In this document: positions 36,090 to 43,972 of the stretch, piece after piece | Layout of the letters: every line of letters begins with the position of its first letter | Numbering within the stretch: the first letter of the stretch is position 1 | Assembly: GCA_017443845.1 (NCBI GenBank) | Contig: JAFSXX010000017.1 | Coordinates: forward strand, 100,688-164,687 | Length of the DNA: 64,000 nucleotides | Source: Bacteroidales bacterium | GTDB taxonomy: Bacteria > Bacteroidota > Bacteroidia > Bacteroidales > UBA932 | Reading direction: 5' to 3' | Notes under the pieces: model-generated | Told to the model about the DNA's origin: nothing | What the model saw: only the letters and a program-made list of their open reading frames with translations | The model's database searches: none | Program-made: the position numbers and the translations under genes

Positions 36090-37403
36090 TTATTCATTGA
36101 CTATCGTTGCGGTAATGATATAGGGAACGCCGTTGAGGACCTCGACCCTGCCGGTGTACTGCTCGCCGTTCTTGGTATTGATCACGTCCACCGTGGTATC
36201 GCAGAAGACCGAGATATAGAGGGTTCCGGCCTTGGGAGCATCCACGTAGAGGCTCTTGCCGGCTCCGTTCTCGACATTGTAGAACTTCGCATTGTCGTTG
36301 AATGCGGGCTCTCCGTAAGCCGCATAGAGGAAGAGGTCGAAATTCGCATAACCCTTCGCGGGCTGGAGGTCGATCCTTACCTGCTTTGTGCCTTTGGGTA
36401 CCTCGAAGGTAAAGTGGTGGTACTGCTTGTCGCCGATAGCGGTGTAATCGGGATTATTGTCCTTGCTGCGGCGGGTCATATTGCGGGCCTCGCCGTTATA
36501 CAGCTCACCTTTCACCTTCGGGGCGCCGTTGCCCTCGAGGGCGTAACGGATCATTCCGGAGAACATCTGGAGACGGTCGCCGCCGACCATACGCTCGGGA
36601 TGCGAACCAGTGACCACCACGCGGCCGCTGTTCTCATTGGCCTTGTATGCCCAGGCATTGACCTCCTTGTGGATGGGGCGCTTGAGCTGATGAAGGGTGT
36701 CGCCGTCGTAACGGGCCAGGATTTCGGTCCCCGCGGGGAGCTGGTCGGTGCACATGAAGCAGCCGCCGTTGTGGCGCACGCTGTCGATCATCATATCGCC
36801 GCCGAAATCATAGTATTTGAGCAGCGGGCTCTTCTTCTCGACGGTGACGCCGGTGGCCGACTTGCTGAGGCCGGTGCTTACGGTATAACCCGGCCAGATG
36901 CCGCTGTAATACATATTATCCGTGAATTTCTCCTCGCTGCGGCTGTAGGTGCCCTTACTTGCGAAGAATGCACCCGCGCAGGTTCCGACATAACTGCCGC
37001 CGTTCTCGACGAACTTGCGGACATTGGCGAGGCCTTCGGGGGTGACGATCTTGCCGTGGGAGGTGGACTTGCCGCCGTTCACGTAGAGGACCCTGAAACG
37101 GGGTGCCCCGTCGGGATAGAGCAGGATGCCGTTCTCATCGATTTCGCTGCCGATGAAGACATTGCGCATAAGAAGGCGCTCATAGGCGGTCGCCGCCGTG
37201 GTGTCGCCGTTCTCGTAAGTGGCGATACGCTCCATCGAAAGGTTGAGATACTTGGCGGCCGGAAGGTCGTCATAGGTGTTGAGTGCCACACCGCTGTCCA
37301 TAAAGAGATCCTTGTAGAATCCACTTTTGCGGGTCTGGCCCTGAAGAGCCGCGGAAATGGTCATCAGCGCGGCGCAAACAGAAATAAAAAGGTACTTCTT
37401 CAT
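36090..37403 (-). CDS. Exported BPL_N protein with PPC-like domain, paralogue
   Basis: 437 aa from the ATG at 37403 (MKKYLFISVCAAL). The longer frame to 37448 would start within the promoter, so it is rejected. Same layout as the 420-aa neighbour: FYKDLFMDSGVAL, YPDGAPRFRVLYVNGG, nucleophile turn GGSYVGTCAGAFFAS, HNGGCFM, GSHPE, then YHHFTFEVPKGTKQVRIDL and GTLYISVFCDTTVD. Conservation of the Cys turn and the two HNGGC / (G/S)HPE segments across both copies marks the probable active site. The two genes lie 4 nt apart, so they form a duplicated operon. Substrate and pathway are unknown. Confidence 0.7.
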   Translation of the reverse strand: MKKYLFISVCAALMTISAALQGQTRKSGFYKDLFMDSGVALNTYDDLPAAKYLNLSMERIATYENGDTTAATAYERLLMRNVFIGSEIDENGILLYPDGAPRFRVLYVNGGKSTSHGKIVTPEGLANVRKFVENGGSYVGTCAGAFFASKGTYSRSEEKFTDNMYYSGIWPGYTVSTGLSKSATGVTVEKKSPLLKYYDFGGDMMIDSVRHNGGCFMCTDQLPAGTEILARYDGDTLHQLKRPIHKEVNAWAYKANENSGRVVVTGSHPERMVGGDRLQMFSGMIRYALEGNGAPKVKGELYNGEARNMTRRSKDNNPDYTAIGDKQYHHFTFEVPKGTKQVRIDLQPAKGYANFDLFLYAAYGEPAFNDNAKFYNVENGAGKSLYVDAPKAGTLYISVFCDTTVDVINTKNGEQYTGRVEVLNGVPYIITATIVNE

Positions 37404-37434
37404 ATTGATAGTAGTTGTTATTGCCTTTGAGGCC

Positions 37435-37466
37435 CTAAAGGTAGGCATTTGCGGTGGAGAAACAAA
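37435..37466 (-). promoter_or_regulatory. Promoter of the BPL_N pair
   Basis: On the minus strand: TTTG (37463-37466), a 19-nt spacer, TACCTTTA (37436-37443), 7/8 match to the -7 consensus. It fixes the start of the first BPL_N gene at 37403 rather than 37448. Confidence 0.7.
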
Positions 37467-37499
37467 AAAAGGTTAAGACTCACCCCGAGGGGTATCGGC

Positions 37500-38225
37500 T
37501 TAGTCTGAAGAGGAAGCGATAATCTCTTTGAAAGCCTCATCTATGGATGAATACTCCTTTTCCACGCCATTTACCGTAACAGTTACCGAAGTGACATCGG
37601 TCTCATAAGAGAGGCCATAGCCGCGTCTGTAACGTTTATACTCGAGAAAGAAAAGGCAAACGCCAAGCGAAAAAGACAAACCAAATGCCATCCAGAGGTA
37701 TAAAGAGGTTGTGGCATTCTTAAGAAACAACAATGGCAGAAGAAGAAAGAAACAAATTGCGAACAAAAGAGCGCCATTCTTAAAGCCATACCAGAAGGAC
37801 TCCCCAAAAGAATGATGCATATGGATACTATGTGTAGCTACAGTCTTGTGAGGCGAATCCAATGAAAAAAGATCGACCCAGCATAGCGTCAACCCGTATT
37901 TATGGGCATTTCGGGAAGCTTCAGCCAGGACCGATTCTTCCTGCGAATAGCCACAGTCGATTACTATCATATCAGGAGTAAGACAGTAATCCACAGCTAT
38001 GTCGGCCAGGTCATCATCCTGAACGGCATCCCGTCCGTTCATCGGAGGAAAGACATTTATCAGAGCCTCATATGCCTTTCGGAGAGAGGGATTCAAAACA
38101 GTGCGATCATCAGTCCTGAGCGGATCAGCTTCCTGCATTGTCTTGTTAATCCAAGACTCCAACCATTTGCGATCATTAATAATACCCTTCTTGTGGCCGA
38201 AAACCAAATGACATTGAAAACCCAT
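37500..38225 (-). CDS. Hypothetical protein with two membrane segments
   Basis: 241 aa from the ATG at 38225 (MGFQCHLVFGH); the longer frame begins with TTG inside a -7 promoter box. A soluble N-terminal part (~1-140) contains DMIVIDCGYSQEES and LTLCWVDLFS; two hydrophobic segments follow (ALLFAICFFLLLPLLFL and LWMAFGLSFSLGVCLFFL), then a short cytoplasmic C-terminus ending EYSSIDEAFKEI. No family was recognised. Base composition is AT-richer than the flanking genes, as for the TA-like pair nearby, which suggests acquired DNA. Confidence 0.6.
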   Translation of the reverse strand: MGFQCHLVFGHKKGIINDRKWLESWINKTMQEADPLRTDDRTVLNPSLRKAYEALINVFPPMNGRDAVQDDDLADIAVDYCLTPDMIVIDCGYSQEESVLAEASRNAHKYGLTLCWVDLFSLDSPHKTVATHSIHMHHSFGESFWYGFKNGALLFAICFFLLLPLLFLKNATTSLYLWMAFGLSFSLGVCLFFLEYKRYRRGYGLSYETDVTSVTVTVNGVEKEYSSIDEAFKEIIASSSD

Positions 38226-38246
38226 AATTGCAGTATTATCACATCT

Positions 38247-38254
38247 CAAAGCTA
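38247..38254 (-). promoter_or_regulatory. -7 box of the two-TM hypothetical gene
   Basis: TAGCTTTG on the minus strand, an exact TAnnTTTG match 22 nt before the ATG at 38225. The -33 region (CTTG at 38275-38278) is a weak match. Confidence 0.5.
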
Positions 38255-38296
38255 TAATTATCCTGAAAAAAAAGCAAGTCTCTTCGAAAAGAATCC

Positions 38297-38436
38297 GCCA
38301 AACAGCCGCACGCCAACCCGCTCAGGAACGAACTCTACGTAAGCCTCCCGTTCCCGGGCATTCGATATCGGCCTTCCAGACACATCTCCCCTTCTCTTAA
38401 CCTATTCTGAAGGCTATTTGCGTGCGGCTGTTTGGC
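38297..38436. repeat. 17-bp perfect inverted repeat flanking 106 bp
   Basis: GCCAAACAGCCGCACGC (38297-38313) and GCGTGCGGCTGTTTGGC (38420-38436) are exact reverse complements, separated by 106 bp with no gene. The repeat is GC-rich inside an AT-rich intergenic region. It could be a pair of recombination sites around an invertible segment, the ends of a miniature element, or a long-range hairpin. The enclosed DNA contains no clear TAnnTTTG promoter in either direction. Confidence 0.75.
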
Positions 38437-38478
38437 AGAAACGCTTAGGATAATGTATGGTTAGTTTAAAAAATAGAA

Positions 38479-38524
38479 ATATCAACCTATAAGTTGATAT
38501 TGTGAAAAAAAACTTCTATCTTTA
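38479..38524 (+). promoter_or_regulatory. Promoter and operator-like palindrome of the TA-like unit
   Basis: ATATCAAC-N6-GTTGATAT (38479-38500) is a perfect 8-bp inverted repeat covering the -33 region, followed by TATCTTTA (38517-38524), a 7/8 -7 box, 18 nt before the ATG at 38543. This placement fits autorepression by the HTH protein encoded second in the operon. Confidence 0.6.
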
Positions 38525-38542
38525 CGCCATAAAAATCATACT

Positions 38543-39091
38543 ATGGTAGAATTTGAGCGATTGACAGATAGCGGGACTTTATGGGCAGTTAAGTATGATG
38601 GTGACAATGCCAATATTTTCGATATTATATTTGACCAATGGACTGACATTCAAGCATTGATAGCTTTCTTTAAGGCAAATGCAGATGACCTGAATGGTTA
38701 TTTCCACATCACGGACATCGATACTGCCATTTTTGACACTTTGGAAGACGCTCATTCATTGAGATGCCTGATACTGGACCTAAAACCGGAAGATAGTTTG
38801 GATTCACTATTCCGCCCACTGGAAAACACCAGGTCGTCAGAAATGATTCTCAGCCGCGAAAAAGCAAAAGGCAGGTGCAGAAGACACTCGTCTTGGCTGA
38901 GATTATACGCAATCAGGCTCGATTCAGGCAGATATATCATAACAGGAGGAGCAATCAAACTGACAGCGACAATGCAGGATAGGGAGCATACACTAAATGA
39001 ATTAAGACGATTGAACTATATCAGAGATTATTTAACACAATTAGGGGTATTTGATTATGACAGCTTTGAAGAATTCAACAACGAAGACTGA
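38543..39091 (+). CDS. Putative toxin-like protein of a bicistronic TA unit
   Basis: 182 aa, no signal peptide or membrane segment. Recognisable blocks such as LWAVKYDGD, IFDQWTD, DDLNGYFHITDIDTAIFDT, HSSWLRLYAIRL and YIITGGAIKLTATMQDREHT occur in a set of uncharacterised Bacteroidota proteins encoded just upstream of XRE-type regulators. By gene order (larger protein first, HTH second, overlapping frames) it resembles HigBA-type reverse-order TA modules, but the protein is longer than typical HigB/RelE toxins. No catalytic motif was identified, so toxicity is inferred from context. Confidence 0.6.
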   Translation: MVEFERLTDSGTLWAVKYDGDNANIFDIIFDQWTDIQALIAFFKANADDLNGYFHITDIDTAIFDTLEDAHSLRCLILDLKPEDSLDSLFRPLENTRSSEMILSREKAKGRCRRHSSWLRLYAIRLDSGRYIITGGAIKLTATMQDREHTLNELRRLNYIRDYLTQLGVFDYDSFEEFNNED

Positions 39092-39467
39092 AGATAAGGA
39101 GCTGACAATCCTGGAAAAGCATGAAATCAGTACCGATTGGAGGGAAAAGGCCCTGTGGTACAGAGACAACCACAAGTGGTTGATGTATTCCAGATTCATT
39201 GCTTTAAAGACCTTGAAGCGGCTTGACGAACTCAATCTTTCACAAAAACAACTGGCAAGGATGTTGGATTGCTCGCCACAATACATCTCAAGATTACTTA
39301 AAGGCACTGAAAACCTTACGCTAAAAACAATCTCTAAAATAGAGGAATGCCTTGACCTCGACCTCATTTCGAGTGCCTTGTCTTTCGTCAGGGGATACGA
39401 TATGGATAAAGACTCCGGATATCACCGCGTTGCAGAACCCATCCCTTCCGAATATGGGCACGAATAA
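39057..39467 (+). CDS. XRE-family helix-turn-helix protein, likely antitoxin
   Basis: 136 aa from the ATG at 39057; the frame extends to a TTG at 39051. It overlaps the upstream gene by 35 nt, so translation is probably coupled. The HTH spans residues ~50-105: LDELNLSQKQLARMLDCSPQYISRLLKGTENLTLKTISKIEECL, a standard XRE fold with the recognition helix at SPQYISRLL. It is expected to bind the palindrome at 38479-38500 and repress the pair. The C-terminal 25 residues are unassigned. Confidence 0.8.
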   Translation: MTALKNSTTKTEDKELTILEKHEISTDWREKALWYRDNHKWLMYSRFIALKTLKRLDELNLSQKQLARMLDCSPQYISRLLKGTENLTLKTISKIEECLDLDLISSALSFVRGYDMDKDSGYHRVAEPIPSEYGHE

Positions 39468-39531
39468 TCTTTATCCGCTATTTCAAATTGCAATCAGATA
39501 CAAGAGTATCAGCGGGGACTGGATTTTTTTG

Positions 39532-39539
39532 TAAATTTG
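39532..39539 (+). promoter_or_regulatory. -7 box of parE
   Basis: TAAATTTG, an exact TAnnTTTG match, 52 nt before the parE ATG. The expected -33 position has no good TTTG, so strength is uncertain. Confidence 0.5.
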
Positions 39540-39591
39540 CAGGATACAATTCAGTTGCGGAGCCATAAATATATTTGAGAGTTTCAGCCAG

Positions 39592-41520
39592 ATGAAAGAG
39601 ATCGAAGAAGACGAACTGCAGATGCAGCAGACAGAGTACGGTGACGAGAGCATGACCCATCTCGAGGATATCGAGCATATCCGACTGCGTCCGGGAATGT
39701 ACATCGGCCGCCTTGGCGACGGTACCGCCCCCAACGACGGAATGTATGTCCTGATGAAGGAGATCATCGACAACTCCATCGACGAGTTCGCGATGGGATT
39801 CGGCAAGGTCATCAATATCAAGATAGAGGACAAACTCATCTCCATACGCGACTTCGGCCGCGGCATCCCCTTCGGATTCAATCCCAAGACCGGCCTCAAC
39901 AACCTCGACGCCGCAGTGAGCAAGCTCCACACCGGAGCCAAGTACGACAGCGAGGTGTTCCAGAAATCGGTGGGTATGAACGGCGTCGGCCTCAAGGCCG
40001 CGAACGCCCTCTCATCTGAATTCACCGTGCAGTCCTTCCGCAACGGCGAGACCCTGCGGCTCGAGTACCGCAAGGGAAAGATAGTCAACCCCGACTACAC
40101 TGTCCAGCCCACAACCGAGAAGAACGGAACGCTCATCACCTTCATCCCCGACGACACCCTCTTCGAGCCCTACGAGTACAACTACGACTACATCGAGGCG
40201 ATGCTGCGCAACTACGCATACCTCAACGTAGGCCTCAAGCTCAACTTCAACGGACAGGAGTTCAAGTCGGCCAACGGCCTTCTGGACCTCGTCAACGAAG
40301 GCATGGAAGAGGAGCCCCTCTACGAGCCGATACATCTAAAGACAGACGACATCGAAGTGGCCTTCACCCACGGCAACGGCTACGGCGAGAATATAAACTC
40401 ATTCGTCAACGGCCAGAACACCACCCTCGGCGGAACCCACCTGGCGGCCTTCAAAGAGGCGGTGGCCAAAGTGCTCAAGGATTTCTTCAAGAAAGACTTC
40501 AACCCCGTGGATGTGCGCCAGAGCATAATAGGAGCCGTCAGCGTCCGCATCCAGGAGCCAGAATTCGAAGGCCAGACCAAGGTGCAGCTCGGTTCCAAAT
40601 ATATGTGGCAGAACAAGCAGGACGGCACCCACGGCCCGACCATCCTCAAGGAGATGACCGACTTCCTGATGGCCGATCTGGACAACTACCTGCACAAACA
40701 CCTCGACGTGGCCGACATAATCCTCAAGAAAATACAGGATTCGGAGCGCGAGCGCAACGCCATCTCGAGCATCAGCAAAAAGACCAAGGCGCGCCTCAAG
40801 AAGGCCAGCATACACAACAAGAAACTGCGCGACTGCCGCATCCACTACGGCGACAGGAACCCGCTCGCGGAGCAGTCCACCATCTTCATAACGGAGGGTG
40901 ACTCCGCATCGGGATCGATCACCAAGAGCCGCGACGCCAACACCCAGGCCGTATTCAGCCTGATGGGCAAGCCCTTCAACTGCGCCAAGGCCTCGAAGAA
41001 GGATCTCTATGTGGACAAGAACGTGGAACTCTGCCTGCTGCAGAGCGCCCTCAACATCGAGGACGGCGTGGAAGGCCTCCGCTACAACAACATAGTCATA
41101 GCGACCGATGCCGACGTGGACGGAATGCACATCCGCCTGCTGATGCTCACCTTCTTCCTCAAATTCTATCCCGACGTGGTCCGCGCGGGCCATCTCTACA
41201 TCCTGCAGACCCCCCTCTTCCGCGTCCGCGACAAGAAGACCAATATGTACTGCTACAGCTCGGCCGAGAAGGAAGCCGCGCTCAAGAAGCTGGGCAAGAG
41301 CGCCGAGATTACGAGGTTCAAAGGACTCGGCGAGATCTCACCCGACGAGTTCAAGGGATTCATCGGCGAGGATATGCGCCTGGAGGTCGTCCGTCTCACC
41401 AACGAGGACAAGATCAGCGACCTGATCGACTTCTATATGGGCAACAATACGCCGGTCCGCCAGAAATTCATCCGGACGAACCTGCGCAGCGACATTAACA
41501 ATGTCGAGGAAGAGCAGTAA
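39592..41520 (+). CDS. parE: DNA topoisomerase IV subunit B
   Basis: 642 aa. GHKL ATPase: RLRPGMYIGRLGDG, EIIDNSIDEFA (catalytic Glu and Mg-binding Asn), RDFGRGIPFG and GMNGVGLKAANALS. Transducer: VNGQNTTLGGTHL. Toprim: FITEGDSASGS and IATDADVDGMHIRL. C-terminal FKGLGEISPDEFKGFIG. The length and the PNDGMYVL/KSVGMNGVG wording match Bacteroidota ParE rather than GyrB. It decatenates daughter chromosomes with ParC. parC, which commonly lies next to parE in the phylum, is not adjacent; the next gene is on the opposite strand. One unusual residue: the normally basic position in the LRGKP motif is Met (SLMGKPF). Confidence 0.9.
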   Translation: MKEIEEDELQMQQTEYGDESMTHLEDIEHIRLRPGMYIGRLGDGTAPNDGMYVLMKEIIDNSIDEFAMGFGKVINIKIEDKLISIRDFGRGIPFGFNPKTGLNNLDAAVSKLHTGAKYDSEVFQKSVGMNGVGLKAANALSSEFTVQSFRNGETLRLEYRKGKIVNPDYTVQPTTEKNGTLITFIPDDTLFEPYEYNYDYIEAMLRNYAYLNVGLKLNFNGQEFKSANGLLDLVNEGMEEEPLYEPIHLKTDDIEVAFTHGNGYGENINSFVNGQNTTLGGTHLAAFKEAVAKVLKDFFKKDFNPVDVRQSIIGAVSVRIQEPEFEGQTKVQLGSKYMWQNKQDGTHGPTILKEMTDFLMADLDNYLHKHLDVADIILKKIQDSERERNAISSISKKTKARLKKASIHNKKLRDCRIHYGDRNPLAEQSTIFITEGDSASGSITKSRDANTQAVFSLMGKPFNCAKASKKDLYVDKNVELCLLQSALNIEDGVEGLRYNNIVIATDADVDGMHIRLLMLTFFLKFYPDVVRAGHLYILQTPLFRVRDKKTNMYCYSSAEKEAALKKLGKSAEITRFKGLGEISPDEFKGFIGEDMRLEVVRLTNEDKISDLIDFYMGNNTPVRQKFIRTNLRSDINNVEEEQ

Positions 41521-41523
41521 TAA

Positions 41524-42375
41524 TTACTGTAAAAGTTTCTGGAAATAATCCCGTACCGCATCGGATTTGATGCGGGCGGTTTCCTTTTGGACCTGCTCCT
41601 TCTCAGAAGCGGAGAGGTCGCGATACCATATCTGGAAATAAACGGCCGCCTTGGAGTGCGAATGACTGTCGAGGATAGACTCCAAAGCCTGGGGATTGCT
41701 CTTCGCAGCATTGAAGAAAAGCTTCCCGCCAAGGGCGCAGACAGGCCCGTTGACGCCGTTGAACTCTTCGATCTCCTTCAGGAGCGTTTCAACGTCGGAG
41801 GACTGCCAAACCTTGCGGCGCTCCAACTTCGGCCAGCCGAAATGCTGGCGGCGGAAGAGCTCGTAATTGCCGGCCTGAAGGCTCACCAATTCCACCTGGC
41901 CGTCACCCGAGACAGAATACTGCCTCCTGCTGGGAGGATACCAGCCGCGCCAGGAGATGGAAGAATCATAATATTTCAGGAACGAGAGCGCCTCGGGAAG
42001 AACAGTATCGATGGCTGAAGCAACGAGGAGTTTCGCCGCTGCGGCCTCATCCTTGGCATAGAATCCCACGTTCTTTCCGGCAATGCGGCACATTCCCTTA
42101 TAGACACTGCCGGGGATTACCTGCTGGAAGCCGGGCGTCGCCATGAATACGGCCGAAGCCCCCTCAATCCCGCCGTCGAGGGCGACCACGATAGTCGTGG
42201 GGGCCCCATAGGGATTGGGGAGGCTGTCGATGCCTGAGGCGAAAGCTACAAGAGAATCCTGCAATGCCGATGAGGTGAAGACGACCGGGGCCGGCTCAAC
42301 CTTCTCTCCTCCCCTCTTGCACTGGCACAGAAGCACCAGAAGCAGGGAAAGAATCAGCAAAGACCTGTACTTCAT
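41524..42375 (-). CDS. Hypothetical lipoprotein downstream of efp
   Basis: 283 aa. Lipobox LLCQC (Cys19), followed by KRGGEK. No family recognised. Visible features are alpha/beta text with FYAKDEAAAAKLLVAS, FLKYYDSSISWRGWYPPSRRQY and FFNAAKSNPQALESIL, and a charged C-terminal helix (SEKEQVQKETARIKSDAVRDY). It starts 5 nt after the efp stop, so it is co-transcribed with efp. Functional linkage to translation is not implied; it may be an envelope protein. Confidence 0.65.
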   Translation of the reverse strand: MKYRSLLILSLLLVLLCQCKRGGEKVEPAPVVFTSSALQDSLVAFASGIDSLPNPYGAPTTIVVALDGGIEGASAVFMATPGFQQVIPGSVYKGMCRIAGKNVGFYAKDEAAAAKLLVASAIDTVLPEALSFLKYYDSSISWRGWYPPSRRQYSVSGDGQVELVSLQAGNYELFRRQHFGWPKLERRKVWQSSDVETLLKEIEEFNGVNGPVCALGGKLFFNAAKSNPQALESILDSHSHSKAAVYFQIWYRDLSASEKEQVQKETARIKSDAVRDYFQKLLQ

Positions 42376-42380
42376 CTCGC

Positions 42381-42953
42381 TTATTTGACTCGCTCGCCGT
42401 ATGAACGGTCGGTCGTATTGACGCGGATGACTTCGCCCGTATTGATAAAGAGAGGAGCCATGATCTTGGCGCCTGTCTCGAGGGTTACCTCCTTGAGGGC
42501 GTTGGTCGATGCGGTATCACCCTTGACTGCGGGCTCGGTGTAGGTAACTTCGAGCTCGACATAGGTAGGGAGTTCGCAGGTAAGCACGCGCTCCTCGTCG
42601 CCGTCAACGTGGAATACCATTTCGACGACCTGTCCTTCCTTCATAAGGTCGGAGTTCTCGATGAGATCCTTCTGGATGGGAATCTGCTCATAGGTCTCGG
42701 TATTCATAAAGTTGAAAGCGTCCTCGTCGGCATAGAGGAACTGGTACTCGCGGTGCTCGACCGTGATGACGTCGATCTTCTCGCCTGCGTTGAAAGTCTT
42801 TTCGAGGATGCGGCCGTTCTCGAGGTTACGGAGTTTGGTCTTGACGAATGCGGGGCCTTTGCCGGGCTTCACGTGCTGGAACCAGACGATAGAGCAGGGC
42901 TTGCCGTTGAAATCGAGGTAAAGACCGTTCTTGAAATCAGCTGTTGTTGCCAT
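42381..42953 (-). CDS. efp: Elongation factor P
   Basis: 190 aa, three beta-barrel domains in the normal EF-P length. Domain I carries the tip loop VKPGKGPAFVKT, with Lys at the position that is modified in many bacteria; domains II/III have YQFLYADEDAFNFMNTETYEQ and TLETGAKIMAPLFINTGEVIRVNT. It relieves ribosome stalling at polyproline, which matters here because many lipoproteins of this genome have Pro-rich linkers. It has its own -7 box at 42983-42990. Confidence 0.95.
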   Translation of the reverse strand: MATTADFKNGLYLDFNGKPCSIVWFQHVKPGKGPAFVKTKLRNLENGRILEKTFNAGEKIDVITVEHREYQFLYADEDAFNFMNTETYEQIPIQKDLIENSDLMKEGQVVEMVFHVDGDEERVLTCELPTYVELEVTYTEPAVKGDTASTNALKEVTLETGAKIMAPLFINTGEVIRVNTTDRSYGERVK

Positions 42954-42982
42954 ATGATGATTGGTTGGTTTTCAATAACTCG

Positions 42983-42990
42983 CAAATATA
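42983..42990 (-). promoter_or_regulatory. efp -7 box
   Basis: TATATTTG on the minus strand, an exact TAnnTTTG match 30 nt upstream of the efp ATG; no clear -33 element. Confidence 0.5.
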
Positions 42991-42997
42991 GTAAAAA

Positions 42998-43966
42998 TTA
43001 TTTGTAGAGTTTACCGGCGGAGATGTGATCCCACTTGGCGGGGACCCTGTCCACGTCGTTAACTGTCTCATCTATGCGGAGGTTACGCTGTCCGACCGCC
43101 ATGTTGTCGATAAACCACAGCACGTCGTCGATATTGTCGTTCATCCTCGAAGCCACGCTGTGCCCCTCCCCTTCGAAACGCATGATCTTGTAGGGGAAGC
43201 CCAGCTTCTCGAACCTGGCTGCCAGGACACTGCTGCCGAAGAAGGCCTTCTTTCCGAACTGTATCTTCTTGTAGGGCACTATCTTGTCGGCATTGCCGTG
43301 GAGGAAGAAGGTCGGAGAAGGATTGTGGACGGTGTAGTCGCACGCCCCCTCGTTGGAATAGACCGCTCCGGCGAAGGAGATGATTCCTGCGAAGCGGAAA
43401 TCCTCGGGGATTCCGGCCGTCATAGGGGTGCGGTTGGCAAGCTCATAATCGGCCTGGAGGGAGGCGATGGCGCCTGCGCTGCTGCCGCACAGGAGGATGC
43501 GGGAAGGATCGACTCCCCACTCCGAAGCGTGGTCCAGAATGCAGTTGAGGGCCCTGAAAATATCCTCCGCAGCCATATGCACGGCATTGTCCAGGGGCTT
43601 GACCATCGAGAGCAGACCCTTCATCCTGACGCCCCTCAATCCGAGGCGGTAGTTAGTGGCAGCCACCAGATATCCCTCATCGGCAAGGGCGCGGCAGAAA
43701 GCCTGGTTGCTTTCGGAGCGCTGGTTGTTGTCGATGAAACCGCCGCCGTAAGAATAGATCACGCAGCGGCCGTTGGCGGCCCACTGGGGAGGGACATAGA
43801 GATCCATCGCGAGTACAGCCGTATCGATTGTGGCGAATACCACGCTCCTGTCGTACAGGCGCACTTCGGATCTCTTTTCCTGCAATTCATTCTCCTGTGC
43901 CAAAGCGGCGGCGGGAAAAGCCGCCGCCGCCAAGAAGGCACAGAGAAAGACTCTGAGTCGGTTCAT
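42998..43966 (-). CDS. Exported alpha/beta-hydrolase (carboxylesterase-like)
   Basis: 322 aa. Signal peptide (LCAFLAAAAFPAAALA-Q). Alpha/beta-hydrolase landmarks: oxyanion region VIYSYGGGFID, LVAATNYRLG, nucleophile elbow LLCGSSAGAIAS (GxSxG), FLHGNADKIVPYKKI with the acid, and a C-terminal GEGHSVASR with the His. This is similar to the acetyl-xylan-esterase/BD-FAE type of esterases in Bacteroidota. It lies 6 nt after the BACON lipoprotein and is the last gene of the second SusC/SusD locus, so it may de-esterify that locus's ligand. Substrate unknown. Confidence 0.85.
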   Translation of the reverse strand: MNRLRVFLCAFLAAAAFPAAALAQENELQEKRSEVRLYDRSVVFATIDTAVLAMDLYVPPQWAANGRCVIYSYGGGFIDNNQRSESNQAFCRALADEGYLVAATNYRLGLRGVRMKGLLSMVKPLDNAVHMAAEDIFRALNCILDHASEWGVDPSRILLCGSSAGAIASLQADYELANRTPMTAGIPEDFRFAGIISFAGAVYSNEGACDYTVHNPSPTFFLHGNADKIVPYKKIQFGKKAFFGSSVLAARFEKLGFPYKIMRFEGEGHSVASRMNDNIDDVLWFIDNMAVGQRNLRIDETVNDVDRVPAKWDHISAGKLYK

Positions 43967-43972
43967 ACCATT

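Noticed and set aside
38297..38436. CRISPR-like or attachment-site reading of the 17-bp repeats
   Set aside because: Only two copies and they are inverted; no spacers, no integrase and no tRNA next to them.
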